Shown one piece after another: positions 28,908 to 37,812 of a DNA stretch of 64,000 nt. Made by a program: the position numbers and the translations under genes. This stretch comes from Candidatus Polarisedimenticola svalbardensis (GTDB lineage Bacteria; Acidobacteriota; Polarisedimenticolia; Polarisedimenticolales; Polarisedimenticolaceae). The notes under the pieces are model-generated. The model was not told the DNA's origin. It ran no database searches and saw only the letters and a list, made by a program, of their open reading frames with translations. The stretch covers positions 1 through 64,000 of the forward strand of contig JACXWD010000003.1 of NCBI GenBank assembly GCA_014764515.1, written 5' to 3'. The stretch's first letter is position 1; every line of letters begins with the position of its first letter.

Positions 28908-29282
28908 TTATCCGTTTGAGATGTCGCGTTTGGCGGCGAGTTTGAACCGGATGAATTCCAGGACTTCCTGCCGTGACGTCTCGTCCAGCTGCTGGAACAT
29001 GTCCAGGATTTGTGGGTCCTGATCCATATGCATCACCGGCGTCGCCTCATCATCGGTACCCTGGAAAAAATCTCCGATTTTCATCCCAAAAACACCGAGA
29101 ATCCTGAACAATGTGTCCAACGCGACCTTGTATTCACCGTTTTCCATACGGCAGAGGTCCGATTGCTGAACGCCGATTTTTTCCGCCAGCGCCGCCTGGG
29201 TAAGTCGGCGCTCTTTACGCAACTGACGGATCTTCGAACCGACGAAGATCGTTTGTCTTCTGCGAGTTGGACGAGCTGTCAT
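28908..29282 (-). CDS. XRE-family HTH regulator
   Basis: 124 aa from ATG 29282 with AGGGGG upstream. The HTH covers about residues 14-68 (IRQLRKERRLTQAALAEKIG, LCRMENGEYKVALDTLFRIL). A C-terminal helical tail (QILDMFQQLDETSRQEVLEF) probably dimerises. It heads an operon with the TPR gene and the exported protein. A short dyad, ACAC-AGC-GTGT near 29325, lies in its upstream region and may be its operator; this is weak. The tail resembles those of many short XRE proteins of unknown target. Confidence 0.85.
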   Translation of the reverse strand: MTARPTRRRQTIFVGSKIRQLRKERRLTQAALAEKIGVQQSDLCRMENGEYKVALDTLFRILGVFGMKIGDFFQGTDDEATPVMHMDQDPQILDMFQQLDETSRQEVLEFIRFKLAAKRDISNG

Positions 29283-29354
29283 CGAATGTCCCCCTGCTAA
29301 AAGAGAATACCACGAAAACCCTTACACAGCGTGTGTTTCTTACGAAATGGACTC

Positions 29355-29383
29355 TTGACACCTGGCATACCCAACCCTACACT
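29355..29383 (+). promoter_or_regulatory. Near-consensus sigma-70 promoter
   Basis: A perfect TTGACA at 29355-29360, a 17-nt spacer, and TACACT at 29378-29383. It points to the sigma factor gene, with transcription expected near 29390, giving an unusually long leader of about 264 nt. Confidence 0.75.
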
Positions 29384-29527
29384 ACCTACACCCATGAGCA
29401 CGGTGTCATATCAAACTGCAGGTTGGTAAGGGAATCGATCCGGTTCACATCCGGTTTGATGTTTCCGATGCTGCAGCGCGATAATGTCGTTCTCAAGGGT
29501 GCTTGATTCCTTTGATTCAGATCTGAT

Positions 29528-29559
29528 CGTTCAAATTGCGAAGTACACAATTTTGAACG
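29528..29559. promoter_or_regulatory. Imperfect inverted repeat in the sigma-gene leader
   Basis: CGTTCAAATTG (29528-29538) and CAATTTTGAACG (29548-29559) are reverse complements except for one extra A, with 9 nt between. It lies downstream of the strong promoter, 95 nt before the ATG. It could act as a leader hairpin or an operator. Confidence 0.5.
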
Positions 29560-29653
29560 TGCTGAATGTACGGTTGGCCAAATAAGGTGTCAAGGCTAGT
29601 TTCCTGAGTTCGGTTGAAACGTACGGCTGATTCACCGCAGAGAGGAACGCTTG

Positions 29654-30520
29654 ATGGAATCAACTCAGAACGACCGTGGGACCATCCTCTCCCGGTACTT
29701 CTCGGAAATCAGGAACTACCCCCTTCTGACCAAGGAAGAGGAACTGGTTCTGGCAGAGAACGTTCGCAACGGATGCAAGGCATCCCTCGACGAGTTGATC
29801 GAATCCAACCTCAGCTTCGTGGTCAAGGTCGCCAGTGAATACCGCAACCTCGGCCTGCCTTTTGAAGACCTCCTCAACGAGGGCAACATCGGTCTCATCG
29901 AGGCGGCTCACCGCTACGACGCGAGCAAGGGAACGAAGTTCATCACCTACGCCATCTGGTGGATACGGAAGTCGGTTCTCAAGGCACTGAGCGAGCACTC
30001 CAACCTGGTTCGGATTCCGAATTACCAGTTGAAGAAGGTCCGTGAGATCCGGGACGCGGAATCGATCCTGCGCCGCTCCCTGGGAAGAAAGCCGCGGCGT
30101 GACGAGATCTCCAGGCAGCTCTCCAAAAGCGTGGCCAAGGTCGACCAGGTCCTGCAGTTCAACATGCGTGAAATGAGCCTGGACGACAAGGTCGGGAAAG
30201 ACCGGGAAACGCCGCTCTCCGACTTTCTGGAAGACAAGGAAAAGACCAGCGCCGAAGACGATCTTCTCAAGCGGGAGGCGAGGACTCTCGTAACCGAAGC
30301 GCTGGACCACCTCAGCGGCCAGGAACGGACCGTCATCGGTTTCCGGTTCGGGCTGGACACCGGCAAGTCTCTGACCTTGAAGGAAATCGGGCTCAAAATG
30401 GGGATCAGCCGGGAAAGGGTCCGGCAGATCGAGTGCCAGGCCAAGATCCGTCTCCGCAAGATCTTCGCCCGGCGCCGCATGGTGCATACCATGGCCACCG
30501 ACCGGTTGCCGACGACCTGA
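29654..30520 (+). CDS. Sigma-70 family factor, group 2/3 type
   Basis: 288 aa from ATG 29654 (AGAGG, 8-nt spacing). It has region 1.2 (RYFSEIRNYPLLTKEEELVL), region 2 (NLSFVVKVASEYRNLGLPFE, FITYAIWWIRKSVLKALSEH), region 3 (PNYQLKKVREIRDAE) and region 4 (LTLKEIGLKMGISRERVRQI). Region 1.1 is absent, so it is an RpoS/SigB-like alternative factor rather than the primary one, although the -10 recognition helix resembles the primary type. It has its own strong promoter and long leader. RpoH is an alternative but the RpoH box is not evident. Confidence 0.88.
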   Translation: MESTQNDRGTILSRYFSEIRNYPLLTKEEELVLAENVRNGCKASLDELIESNLSFVVKVASEYRNLGLPFEDLLNEGNIGLIEAAHRYDASKGTKFITYAIWWIRKSVLKALSEHSNLVRIPNYQLKKVREIRDAESILRRSLGRKPRRDEISRQLSKSVAKVDQVLQFNMREMSLDDKVGKDRETPLSDFLEDKEKTSAEDDLLKREARTLVTEALDHLSGQERTVIGFRFGLDTGKSLTLKEIGLKMGISRERVRQIECQAKIRLRKIFARRRMVHTMATDRLPTT

Positions 30521-30617
30521 CCTCTACATCGGCCCTCGCCACGACCGCCGATCGCCGTAGACTCCAGTACAGTTTTATGCTTACCTAAGCGGGTGGTTTC
30601 CACCTGCGGAGTAGGCA

Positions 30618-32813
30618 TTGAGCGACATTGAGAAACAACGTGGCGGGGGCGGATCCGCCGACTGGTCCCGGCTTCTGGCCCTTCATTCCGTTGAAAGTGC
30701 GACCCGCGAGATCCAGCGCATGCTGGATAGTGCCGGGGAAGCCGGAGCCGAGCAGCAGATGGCGGCGGCGGCGGATCCGGTGGCCGAGGCATTGGAGATC
30801 TGGCGGGCCGCCCGGGACGAACTGACCCGGATGGAACAGCGCCTGGAGTCCAGGACCCGTGAACTCGGTCTGTTGCAGGACCTGGGGCGCAAGGCGGCGG
30901 AGGCGCACACCGTTTCCGACCTGTTCCGGATAGCTGCGGAAACCCTTCAGGAGCGCCTCGAGGTCGAACTGGTCCTGACGGTTCGCCTCGATACCGGCAC
31001 CCCCCAGGTGGACTGTTACCAGGTCCGCCCGGTGGAACGGACCGTGCTCCGCGAGATCGCCTCCGAGTCCTGCAGCTTCATCGAGTCGAGCCTGCCTCCC
31101 GACCACTCCGTCGGGATCCATCGTCTCGGATCCTGGGACGAAAAGCACTGGCCGATGCGTTCGGTGCGGGAACAGGACATGATCATGTTGCCGATTCGCC
31201 GTCGTGAGGAGACGGTGGCCTGCCTGACCCTGGTGCATTCATCCCCGCCGGGGGAGGCCCGTTTCCGGTTGCTGTACGGGGCGGCAAACCAGCTGTCAAC
31301 CCACGTGGACCGGATCCTCACCGTCCAGGAAGCGGAACAGGGCCGCTTCCGATCCATACTGGAATGCATGCCCCAGGCGGTGATCCTTGCCGATACCGGA
31401 TTCCTCCCGGTGCGCGTCAACCCGGCCGGCAATGAACTGCTGGAATGCCTCGGTTTTGCCGGTGGCGGGCGTTCGGTCAGGCGTCTGGACGGACTGGACC
31501 TGGGAGCGATGGCCGACCAGGTCCTCAAGGCCGGGGGACGGCCTGCCGACTCCGAAGCACGCCTGCCTGACGGGAGGGTGTTCAACGTGACCGCATCGGC
31601 GGTTCGCGGAGAACGGGGACGGATCGAAGGCTGGGTGTTCGTGTTCACCGATTTCACCGAGAGTCGCCGGATGCAGGACCAGCTCTCCCAGGCGGAGAAG
31701 ATGTCCAGCCTCGGCCAGATGATTTCCGGTGTCGCCCACGAGCTCAACAACCCGCTGGCATCCATACTCGGATATGCCCAGCTGTTGCAGGCGACTGCCG
31801 CCGCAGAAGGCGGCGATCTGTCTCACCGCCTGAAGATCATGGATCAGGAAGCACGGCGCTGCCAGAAGATCGTTCAGAACCTGCTGTCCTTCGCCCGCCG
31901 CCGTGATCCTGAACGGAAGCCCTATTCCCTCAACGAACTGGTGCAGTCGGTCATCTCCCTGATGCGATATCAGCTCCGGATGGACAACGTCGAGGTTGTG
32001 AGCGAGACCGACCCGGAACTGCCGTACCTCTATGGTGACGCCCACCAGATCCAGCAGGCGTTGTTGAACCTGGTGACCAACGCCCACCACGCGATGAAGA
32101 AAGGGCCGGGGGGCCAACTGTCGATCCGCACAGTCCTTCTCGATGGTGGTGAGGCGAACCTGGTAGTGGAAGATGACGGGCCGGGTATCCCCGCTGCGAT
32201 CCGGAGCAAGATTTTCGATCCGTTCTTCACAACCAAGGATCCTGGAGAGGGGACCGGCCTGGGGCTGTCCCTTGTCTACAGTGCGATCACCGCTCACGGA
32301 GGTGTGGTGGAGTGCGAAGCCGCCGCCGATGGTGGCGCCCGCTTCGTCATCCGTCTGCCGGTGGGGCAGCCGTCGGATGAGGAGGATGCCGGGGGGGCCG
32401 GGCAGGTCGATGAAGTGCCGCCTGCCGGCCGATCCAGCATACTGGTCGTGGATGACGAAGAGCCTGTGGCGCGACTGCTGGCAGAGATGCTGATGTCCGA
32501 GGGACACCAGGTCCAGGTCGCATCCGATGGAAACGAGGCCCTGGACTGTCTGGCGCAAGGCGGATACGACCTTGTGGTCACCGACTACAAGATGCCGGGG
32601 CTGGGCGGGAAACTCCTCTGTGACGCTATCGATGAGCAATACGACGGTCTCAAGGGCCGGGTTCTCATGACCACCGGAGACACGGTGAGCGGGGAGCCGG
32701 AAAAAGCGGCAGGCGAAGCCGGGGTGCCGCTTATCCACAAGCCGTTCGATCTGGAGGAATTCCGCAGCCTGGTTCGCCGCCGGCTGCGCGGCGAGGATCG
32801 GTCGCCGGCGTGA
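30618..32813 (+). CDS. Hybrid sensor histidine kinase (GAF-PAS-HisKA-HATPase-REC)
   Basis: 731 aa from TTG 30618 with GGAG at 6-nt spacing. There is no membrane segment, so it is cytoplasmic. A coiled coil (about 60-90) leads to a GAF-like domain (about 90-235), a PAS domain (about 245-350) and HisKA with His374 in [17 protein letters not shown]. HATPase_c (about 470-595; [25 protein letters not shown]) and a C-terminal receiver with Asp656 in [10 protein letters not shown] follow. The receiver has no output domain. selB starts inside its last codons (4-nt overlap), an unusual pairing. The signal is unknown. Confidence 0.93.
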   Translation: MSDIEKQRGGGGSADWSRLLALHSVESATREIQRMLDSAGEAGAEQQMAAAADPVAEALEIWRAARDELTRMEQRLESRTRELGLLQDLGRKAAEAHTVSDLFRIAAETLQERLEVELVLTVRLDTGTPQVDCYQVRPVERTVLREIASESCSFIESSLPPDHSVGIHRLGSWDEKHWPMRSVREQDMIMLPIRRREETVACLTLVHSSPPGEARFRLLYGAANQLSTHVDRILTVQEAEQGRFRSILECMPQAVILADTGFLPVRVNPAGNELLECLGFAGGGRSVRRLDGLDLGAMADQVLKAGGRPADSEARLPDGRVFNVTASAVRGERGRIEGWVFVFTDFTESRRMQDQLSQAEKMSSLGQMISGVAHELNNPLASILGYAQLLQATAAAEGGDLSHRLKIMDQEARRCQKIVQNLLSFARRRDPERKPYSLNELVQSVISLMRYQLRMDNVEVVSETDPELPYLYGDAHQIQQALLNLVTNAHHAMKKGPGGQLSIRTVLLDGGEANLVVEDDGPGIPAAIRSKIFDPFFTTKDPGEGTGLGLSLVYSAITAHGGVVECEAAADGGARFVIRLPVGQPSDEEDAGGAGQVDEVPPAGRSSILVVDDEEPVARLLAEMLMSEGHQVQVASDGNEALDCLAQGGYDLVVTDYKMPGLGGKLLCDAIDEQYDGLKGRVLMTTGDTVSGEPEKAAGEAGVPLIHKPFDLEEFRSLVRRRLRGEDRSPA

Positions 32814-34690
32814 GCCACCTGGTACTGGGAACCGCCGGCCACATCGATCACGGCAAGAGCTCTCTGGTCAAGGCCCTCACCGGGATCGATCCGGACCGGC
32901 TCCGTGAGGAGCAGGCCCGGGGGATCACCATCGAATTGGGATTCGCAGACCTGGACCTTGAGGGTGACCGCCATCTCTCCATCGTTGACGTGCCGGGACA
33001 CGAGAGGTTCGTGCGGCATATGGTCGCCGGCGCTACCGGGATCGATGCGGTCATGCTGGTTGTGGCCGCCGATGAAGGGGTCATGCCCCAGACCCGGGAG
33101 CATCTCCATATCTGCAACCTCCTGGGGGTCCGGCATGGTTTTGTCGCCCTGACCAAGACCGACCTGGCCGACCGGGACCTTCGGGACGTAGTGGAAATGG
33201 AGCTGCAGGAGTTCCTCAAGGGGAGCTTCCTGGAAGGCTGTGAGGTTGTGCCGGTCTCGGCCCGGTCCGGCGAAGGGATGGATCAGGTGCGTGAGGCGCT
33301 GGCAGCGCTGTTCGGGACGGTGGACTACCGGCCCGGCGAGGGTATCGCCCGGCTGCCGGTGGACCGGTCCTTCACCATGCATGGGTTCGGTACGGTAGTC
33401 ACCGGCACCCTGGTGGCCGGCACCCTCCGTGAAGGGCAGGAGGTGGAGGTTCTCCCGGGAGGAGACCGGGGGAGGATCCGGGGGATCCAGGTGCATGGCC
33501 AGGCGGTTCGTGAAGCGGCGGCCGGCCGCAGAACCGCCGTCAACCTCCAGGGCCTGCGCTGCGAGCAGGCGCCTCGCGGTTCAACCCTCTCCGTACCCGG
33601 CCGGTTGAGGACGACCAGCCGGGTCTGGGCCCGTGTGGAACTGGTGGAAACGGCCGCCTCGTCGATCCGCAAAGGGGGCATGTTCCGGTTCCACCAGGGG
33701 ACCAGCGAACGGGACGCCAGGGTGCGGCTCCTGAAAGATCTGGGGAACGGGGAGCAGGAAGTCGAGATCGTGCTGGACCAGCCTGCGGTACTGATCCCGT
33801 CGGACCGTTTCATCCTGAGGCGGCCGATGCCGGTAGACACCCTCGGTGGTGGCGTGATCACCGACAACAACCCGCCTCGAGGGCGGGAAGCCCGTGAGGA
33901 GCGCGCAGCCGTTTCGGACCGGGGAGAGGGGATGGACGATCCGGTGCTCCTCAGGCTGGGACGCCAGGGCCTCAAGGGCGGGAGGGCAGGCTCGTTGACC
34001 GGAGACCTGGGCCTGTCCGTGGATCAGATCGAATCAAGATTGGCCGCACTCGAAGAGGAGGGCCGACTCGTCCAGGCTGCAGGCCGCCTGTTCACCGCCG
34101 AGGCGCTAGGCGGGCTGGAGACGGAGATCGTCGCCAGGCTCCAGGCGTTCCACGGTGAGGCGCCCCTCAAACAGGGCCTGTCCCGGGAGCAGTTGCGAAG
34201 CGCGCTGTGCCGGGAGATGCCTCAGGATGCCTGGAGGGCTTTCCTGGGAATGCTGGAGGCCCGGGAGGTTATCCGCAGCCGGGCCGACCTCCTGGCCATA
34301 CCTTCCCACGAGGTTGTGCTCGATCCCGAAGACGAAGCCAGGATCGGCAGGATCGAGGACCGGTTCAAGGCCGGCGGGCTGGAACCGCCTCGGGAGGAGA
34401 CGGTGCTGTCGGAGGTCGGGGGTGGGACCGGCAGGGAGCTACTGGAGGTCCTGCTGGAACAGGGCCGGTTGGTGAGGATCGGAGACGGCCGGCCGTTCCA
34501 CATCGAGGCGCTGACGAAACTTCGTGCCCTGCTCATCGATTATGCCCGGGAATCGCAAACGATCGATGTGGCTACCTTCAAGCGCCTGGCCGGCGTGACC
34601 CGCAAGAATGCCATCCCCCTGCTCGAATACCTTGACGGCGAGCGTCAGACGCGTAGAGTTGGTAACGTTCGTGAGATACTGATTCGCTGA
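32810..34690 (+). CDS. selB: Selenocysteine-specific elongation factor SelB
   Basis: 626 aa from GTG 32810. GTPase motifs: G1 [15 protein letters not shown] (about 8-22), [11 protein letters not shown]3 DVPGHERF (about 60) and G4 TKTD. EF-Tu-like domains 2 and 3 follow ([19 protein letters not shown]). Four winged-helix domains occupy about 380-626 and bind the SECIS hairpin in mRNA. It delivers Sec-tRNA to UGA codons. selA, selC and selD are not in the window, but the protein shows that this organism decodes UGA as selenocysteine, so some short genes may be mis-ended elsewhere. Confidence 0.96.
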   Translation: MSHLVLGTAGHIDHGKSSLVKALTGIDPDRLREEQARGITIELGFADLDLEGDRHLSIVDVPGHERFVRHMVAGATGIDAVMLVVAADEGVMPQTREHLHICNLLGVRHGFVALTKTDLADRDLRDVVEMELQEFLKGSFLEGCEVVPVSARSGEGMDQVREALAALFGTVDYRPGEGIARLPVDRSFTMHGFGTVVTGTLVAGTLREGQEVEVLPGGDRGRIRGIQVHGQAVREAAAGRRTAVNLQGLRCEQAPRGSTLSVPGRLRTTSRVWARVELVETAASSIRKGGMFRFHQGTSERDARVRLLKDLGNGEQEVEIVLDQPAVLIPSDRFILRRPMPVDTLGGGVITDNNPPRGREAREERAAVSDRGEGMDDPVLLRLGRQGLKGGRAGSLTGDLGLSVDQIESRLAALEEEGRLVQAAGRLFTAEALGGLETEIVARLQAFHGEAPLKQGLSREQLRSALCREMPQDAWRAFLGMLEAREVIRSRADLLAIPSHEVVLDPEDEARIGRIEDRFKAGGLEPPREETVLSEVGGGTGRELLEVLLEQGRLVRIGDGRPFHIEALTKLRALLIDYARESQTIDVATFKRLAGVTRKNAIPLLEYLDGERQTRRVGNVREILIR

Positions 34691-34733
34691 CGGTCGGCAG
34701 GGCCCCCCCTGATCACGGCCGGTGGAGACTGTC

Positions 34734-34946
34734 ATGAGCTTTCTCGGTTTTCTCGGACCGTTGGGGTTGCCGGAGATCCTGGTAATCCTCGCGGTGATAC
34801 TTCTTCTGTTCGGAGGACGCAAGATTCCCGAACTGGCCCGGGGCCTGGGAGAAGGCATCAAGAATTTCCGCAGCAGTGTCAAAGATGATCCAACCGACCA
34901 GAAGAACGATGACGACGGGAACTCTTCAGGCGGCTCAGGAAAATAG
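34734..34946 (+). CDS. tatA: Twin-arginine translocase subunit TatA
   Basis: 70 aa from ATG 34734 (GGAG at 7 nt); GTG 34722 is weaker. One N-terminal membrane helix (GLPEILVILAVILLLFGG), the hinge GGRKIPELARGLGEGIKNFR and an acidic Asp/Asn/Ser-rich tail define TatA/E. It forms the pore-like assemblies that export folded proteins. tatB and tatC are not adjacent. Its stop overlaps the next GTG by 1 nt. TatA after SelB is consistent with, but does not prove, export of a selenoenzyme. Confidence 0.95.
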   Translation: MSFLGFLGPLGLPEILVILAVILLLFGGRKIPELARGLGEGIKNFRSSVKDDPTDQKNDDDGNSSGGSGK

Positions 34947-36562
34947 TGCCCGGGAACGAGCAAGACCCGGCTCGGACAGTCCACAAGCGCCGCCGGGAAG
35001 CTGCCGAAGGTCTGAGACAGGAGATCCTGGGCGGCGACGGCTGGCTGCAGCATCCATATTTCAACGCCCTTGAGCGGAACCTGGCGGCGAAGCCTTCCCC
35101 GGTTGAGCTGGGGAAGATTTTCCATGAAGCCGGCCAGGCAGGCATCGTCTACCTGGGGGAGTTCCACGCCCTGCGTTCCTGCCAGGAGTTCGCTGCGGAA
35201 CTCCTGGAACGGATGGCCCAGGGAACGCGGCGAGTCGCGCTGGGAGTGGAATTCGTCTACACACGCCAGCAACACATCCTGAACCAGCGCCAGGCCGGGC
35301 ATCTGGATGATGAGCAGTTCCTGAGGCGGATCCACTACCGGGAAGAGTGGGGCTATCCATGGCAGGGGTACGCCGCGCTTCTGGATCGCGCGCGAGCTCT
35401 CAAGGTTCCGGTGTTCGCGCTGGATGTTTCGCCCCGGGGCGGCTATGAAGGTCTGCAAACCCGGGATGAACACGCCGCCCGCCGAATCGCCGCCATGACG
35501 GCCGACGATCCTCACGCCGACATCCTGGTCCTGTTCGGTGAGTCTCACCTGGCTCGCTCCCACCTCCCTGCAGCCGTGAACCGGCGGCTGCGGCGGTCCG
35601 GGACGTCAAGAACGGCGATCACGATTTTTCAGGACCCGGATACACCCTACTGGCGCCTTGTGGGTGGCGAAGAATCGCCGCCGGCAGCTGCGTCCCTGGG
35701 AAGGGACACCTGGGCCGTTTTTCATGAGACACCGTTGGCGAAATACGAAGCGTATCGCCAGGTTCTGGAACGCTGGCGGGAAGACGCCCCTCAGGAAGAA
35801 GAGGTGGACCTGACACCGGCGGTGCGGCACCTGATCATGGTGCTCCTGGACTGGCTGGAGATCCGTCCAGCACGTCATCGCCTGGTGCACCGCAGCGGGT
35901 GGGCCGAAACCCTTGAAGATGCATTCCCCGAAGTCTACAGCGGTCCGGACGCCAGGGATCTTCTGGCTCCGATCCTTAAGGAGCATGGACGAACAGCGGA
36001 GGATGTGGAGGACGGGGTGCGACTGTATCGGGAACGGGGAGCACTGTACGACCATCGTTCCAACACCTTGTTCCTGGAACGATATTTTCCAGGGAGGGCG
36101 GCAGGGGAAGGGGCGCGGTTTTTGCGGGCTGCGCTGACAGGCCGGTTGTTTCAGCCACCGGAAGTCTGCACCGATCCGGCGTTCCGGGCGTACGGCGCGG
36201 CTTACAACGAAGCACTGGCCCATCTGGGAACCAGGCTGGTGGACCCGTCCAGCAGTTCTCTCAGACCGGGGGCCGGCGGCCGTGATGCCCCCAGCCGGGA
36301 ATGGATGGCCGCCCACGTTCGCCTTGAGGGCGGGAAACGGCTGCAGCCTACCGACGAGGTCCTGGAGCCGCTGCGGCAGTCCCGGGAGCTGTCCAGGCGG
36401 CTGGCAAGGGATCTGGGCCGCCGCCTGGGAGAGCAGATCTACCAGAAAGTGCGTGCCGGAGAGATAGAAAGCCGGAAACTGAGAGAGCTTTTTCGCCGCC
36501 CGTTCCAGGCGGCGCAGGCTCCGGGACGTATCCTGCGACTGCTTCGGGCCACACGGGGATAA
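34946..36562 (+). CDS. ChaN/Tiki-like protein (DUF399)
   Basis: 538 aa from GTG 34946. The N-terminal half contains the ChaN fold: GIVYLGEFHALRSCQEFAAE (about 66-85), VALGVEFVYTRQQHILNQ (about 97-114), and ILVLFGESHLARSHLP (about 192-207). The repeated GE-H and GVE motifs are shared with TIKI metalloproteases and with haem-binding ChaN. The C-terminal 270 residues are helical, Arg-rich and unassigned. No signal peptide is seen, so it is probably cytoplasmic, unlike the lipoprotein ChaN. Its partner TatA is coupled by overlap. Confidence 0.75.
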   Translation: MPGNEQDPARTVHKRRREAAEGLRQEILGGDGWLQHPYFNALERNLAAKPSPVELGKIFHEAGQAGIVYLGEFHALRSCQEFAAELLERMAQGTRRVALGVEFVYTRQQHILNQRQAGHLDDEQFLRRIHYREEWGYPWQGYAALLDRARALKVPVFALDVSPRGGYEGLQTRDEHAARRIAAMTADDPHADILVLFGESHLARSHLPAAVNRRLRRSGTSRTAITIFQDPDTPYWRLVGGEESPPAAASLGRDTWAVFHETPLAKYEAYRQVLERWREDAPQEEEVDLTPAVRHLIMVLLDWLEIRPARHRLVHRSGWAETLEDAFPEVYSGPDARDLLAPILKEHGRTAEDVEDGVRLYRERGALYDHRSNTLFLERYFPGRAAGEGARFLRAALTGRLFQPPEVCTDPAFRAYGAAYNEALAHLGTRLVDPSSSSLRPGAGGRDAPSREWMAAHVRLEGGKRLQPTDEVLEPLRQSRELSRRLARDLGRRLGEQIYQKVRAGEIESRKLRELFRRPFQAAQAPGRILRLLRATRG

Positions 36563-36654
36563 ATCCGAATTTAGCCCTTTCCAGCCTTGTCCTTCTCCCG
36601 GATACCTAGTATTTTTTAACTATCTTTCTGCGGAGTATGTGCAGAATTAACAAT

Positions 36655-36682
36655 TTGTGAATAGAAATTGAAATAATAGACT
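36655..36682 (+). promoter_or_regulatory. Candidate promoter for the 36753 gene
   Basis: TTGTGA (36655-36660), 16 nt, TAGACT (36677-36682), within a clearly AT-rich 190-nt gap after the ChaN-like gene. The start would be near 36689. Confidence 0.35.
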
Positions 36683-36752
36683 ATGCTGAGTGGCGGGTTG
36701 ACCTATCCAGTCACCCGGAAGCACTGTCGCCCGGTTGATGGAGAACCTTCGG

Positions 36753-37235
36753 ATGTACAGAACCAACGAAGATATTGCTAGAAAGATCTACCGGGCCCTG
36801 AAAACGCCGTCCGACGACAATACCAGAACCGACCCGATCATCGCGTTCCATTTCAAGAACCGGGGCGACTACCTCATGATGCGGTGCAACAAGTCGCCGG
36901 AAATTTCCATCAAGGGCAAGGATCAGATCGCCGGTGAGGTCAAGTTCTTCGCCTACAGCGATTTTTCCGACTTCCACGAAGACGATGTTCTGTTCCGGCT
37001 GAAAGATGAGATCGAACTCATTGAACTGTATCGCAACAGTGCCATCGAGGCGCGCTCCTTCACCTCCTGGGAAGAGTTCACAGGGTGGCTGAGTACGCTG
37101 GACGAAAACGGGGTTCAGATCTCTCTCAAGCTTCCGTGCCTGGTTTATGCCGCCGTCCGCGGCCAGATGCCGTCAATGCAGAACTTCATCGTCGAGGCGA
37201 TCAAGAAATCCCTGAAGGATGGCGGCGAGGTTTAG
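36753..37235 (+). CDS. Hypothetical cytoplasmic protein
   Basis: 160 aa from ATG 36753 (GGAG 9 nt upstream); ATG 36738 would add five residues but lacks a ribosome site. Mixed alpha-beta, no signal or membrane segment. Features seen: MYRTNEDIARKIYRALKTPS, a strand-rich middle (IIAFHFKNRGDYLMMRC) and a C-terminal helix (NFIVEAIKKSLKDGGEV). I do not recognise a family. It has its own AT-rich promoter region and ends tail-to-tail with the next gene, the two stops sharing 4 nt. Confidence 0.6.
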   Translation: MYRTNEDIARKIYRALKTPSDDNTRTDPIIAFHFKNRGDYLMMRCNKSPEISIKGKDQIAGEVKFFAYSDFSDFHEDDVLFRLKDEIELIELYRNSAIEARSFTSWEEFTGWLSTLDENGVQISLKLPCLVYAAVRGQMPSMQNFIVEAIKKSLKDGGEV

Positions 37236-37582
37236 GCCCGGCCGATCTTCCTGGACCAGGTCTCCAGGCGGTCCAGCCCTTCCCGGAATGCAGGGCAATC
37301 TTCCGAACCGCCTCCCTCGGCCTCTTCAAGCTTTTCTTCGAGGGCTTCCCGGAGTGATTCGATCGCTTCGGAAGGGTGGACGTACCCGAGCAAGGTCCCG
37401 CCGGGTCCGATAAACCGGACGCAGCGTGAGGACAGCAGGCAGAGGCCCTCTTCCGATTCCGGATCCACCAGCCGCAGCAAGCGGCGTCCCAGCCGCTCTT
37501 CGATCGGCCCCGGCCGACCGTCTCCGGTCAGGGTCATGCGGAAATCGCCGCGGGGGCCGGGATTCGAAGAGGTCGGGTCCAT
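37232..37582 (-). CDS. Hypothetical small acidic protein
   Basis: 116 aa from ATG 37582; ATG 37642 would add 20 residues and has a somewhat better ribosome site, so the start is open. Pattern: MTLTGDGRPGPIEERLGRRL, then a compact strand set (LCLLSSRCVRFIGPGGTLLG) and a Glu-rich helix (ESLREALEEKLEEAEGG). No known family. It is convergent with the previous gene and its upstream side faces the transposase region. Coding status is likely but not certain. Confidence 0.45.
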   Translation of the reverse strand: MDPTSSNPGPRGDFRMTLTGDGRPGPIEERLGRRLLRLVDPESEEGLCLLSSRCVRFIGPGGTLLGYVHPSEAIESLREALEEKLEEAEGGGSEDCPAFREGLDRLETWSRKIGRA

Positions 37583-37687
37583 GGCCCGATGGTAACACGA
37601 CAGACGCAACGTGGAATCGAGATTACTGATCGCCTGTTGCATCTGGTGATCCGTATCGATTTACACTCAGCCCTTGCGCAGTGCGCC

Positions 37688-37701
37688 GTCCGCCGGCGGA
37701 C
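37688..37701. repeat. 14-bp perfect palindrome
   Basis: GTCCGCCGGCGGAC is self-complementary. It lies 112 nt before the transposase start in a gap that has no gene between 37583 and 37812. It may be a fold or a protein site. Confidence 0.35.
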
Positions 37702-37812
37702 ACAGGGGCAGGAAAGCTGGATAGTTGTCTCTGAAATGCCGGACAATCTGCTGCGATACTGAAGGTATTTCCCTGATGAGCCGTTGGCACCATTCTCGCT
37801 CTGAGCGGGACC

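Larger units (their letters stand above)
29283..29653. other. 371-bp divergent intergenic region
   Basis: It separates the XRE regulator (minus) from a sigma-70 factor gene (plus). It holds a near-consensus promoter, an imperfect long inverted repeat, the direct repeat TTGATTC (two copies 2 nt apart near 29506-29521) and a leader of about 260 nt. Base composition is lower in GC than the flanking genes. I see no convincing coding frame in it. Confidence 0.7.

Noticed and set aside
29267..29506. 79-codon plus-strand frame in the divergent region
   Set aside because: It overlaps the XRE start antisense, contains the strong promoter, and has no ribosome site or recognisable features.
32810..34690. 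Selenoprotein genes near selB
   Set aside because: I looked for genes that continue past an in-frame TGA into a conserved C-terminus and found none in the window; all families end at expected lengths.
37785..37800. Sigma-54 type -24/-12 element before the transposase (TGGCAC, TCGCT)
   Set aside because: The -12 part has TCGC instead of TTGC and there is no supporting context; likely chance.
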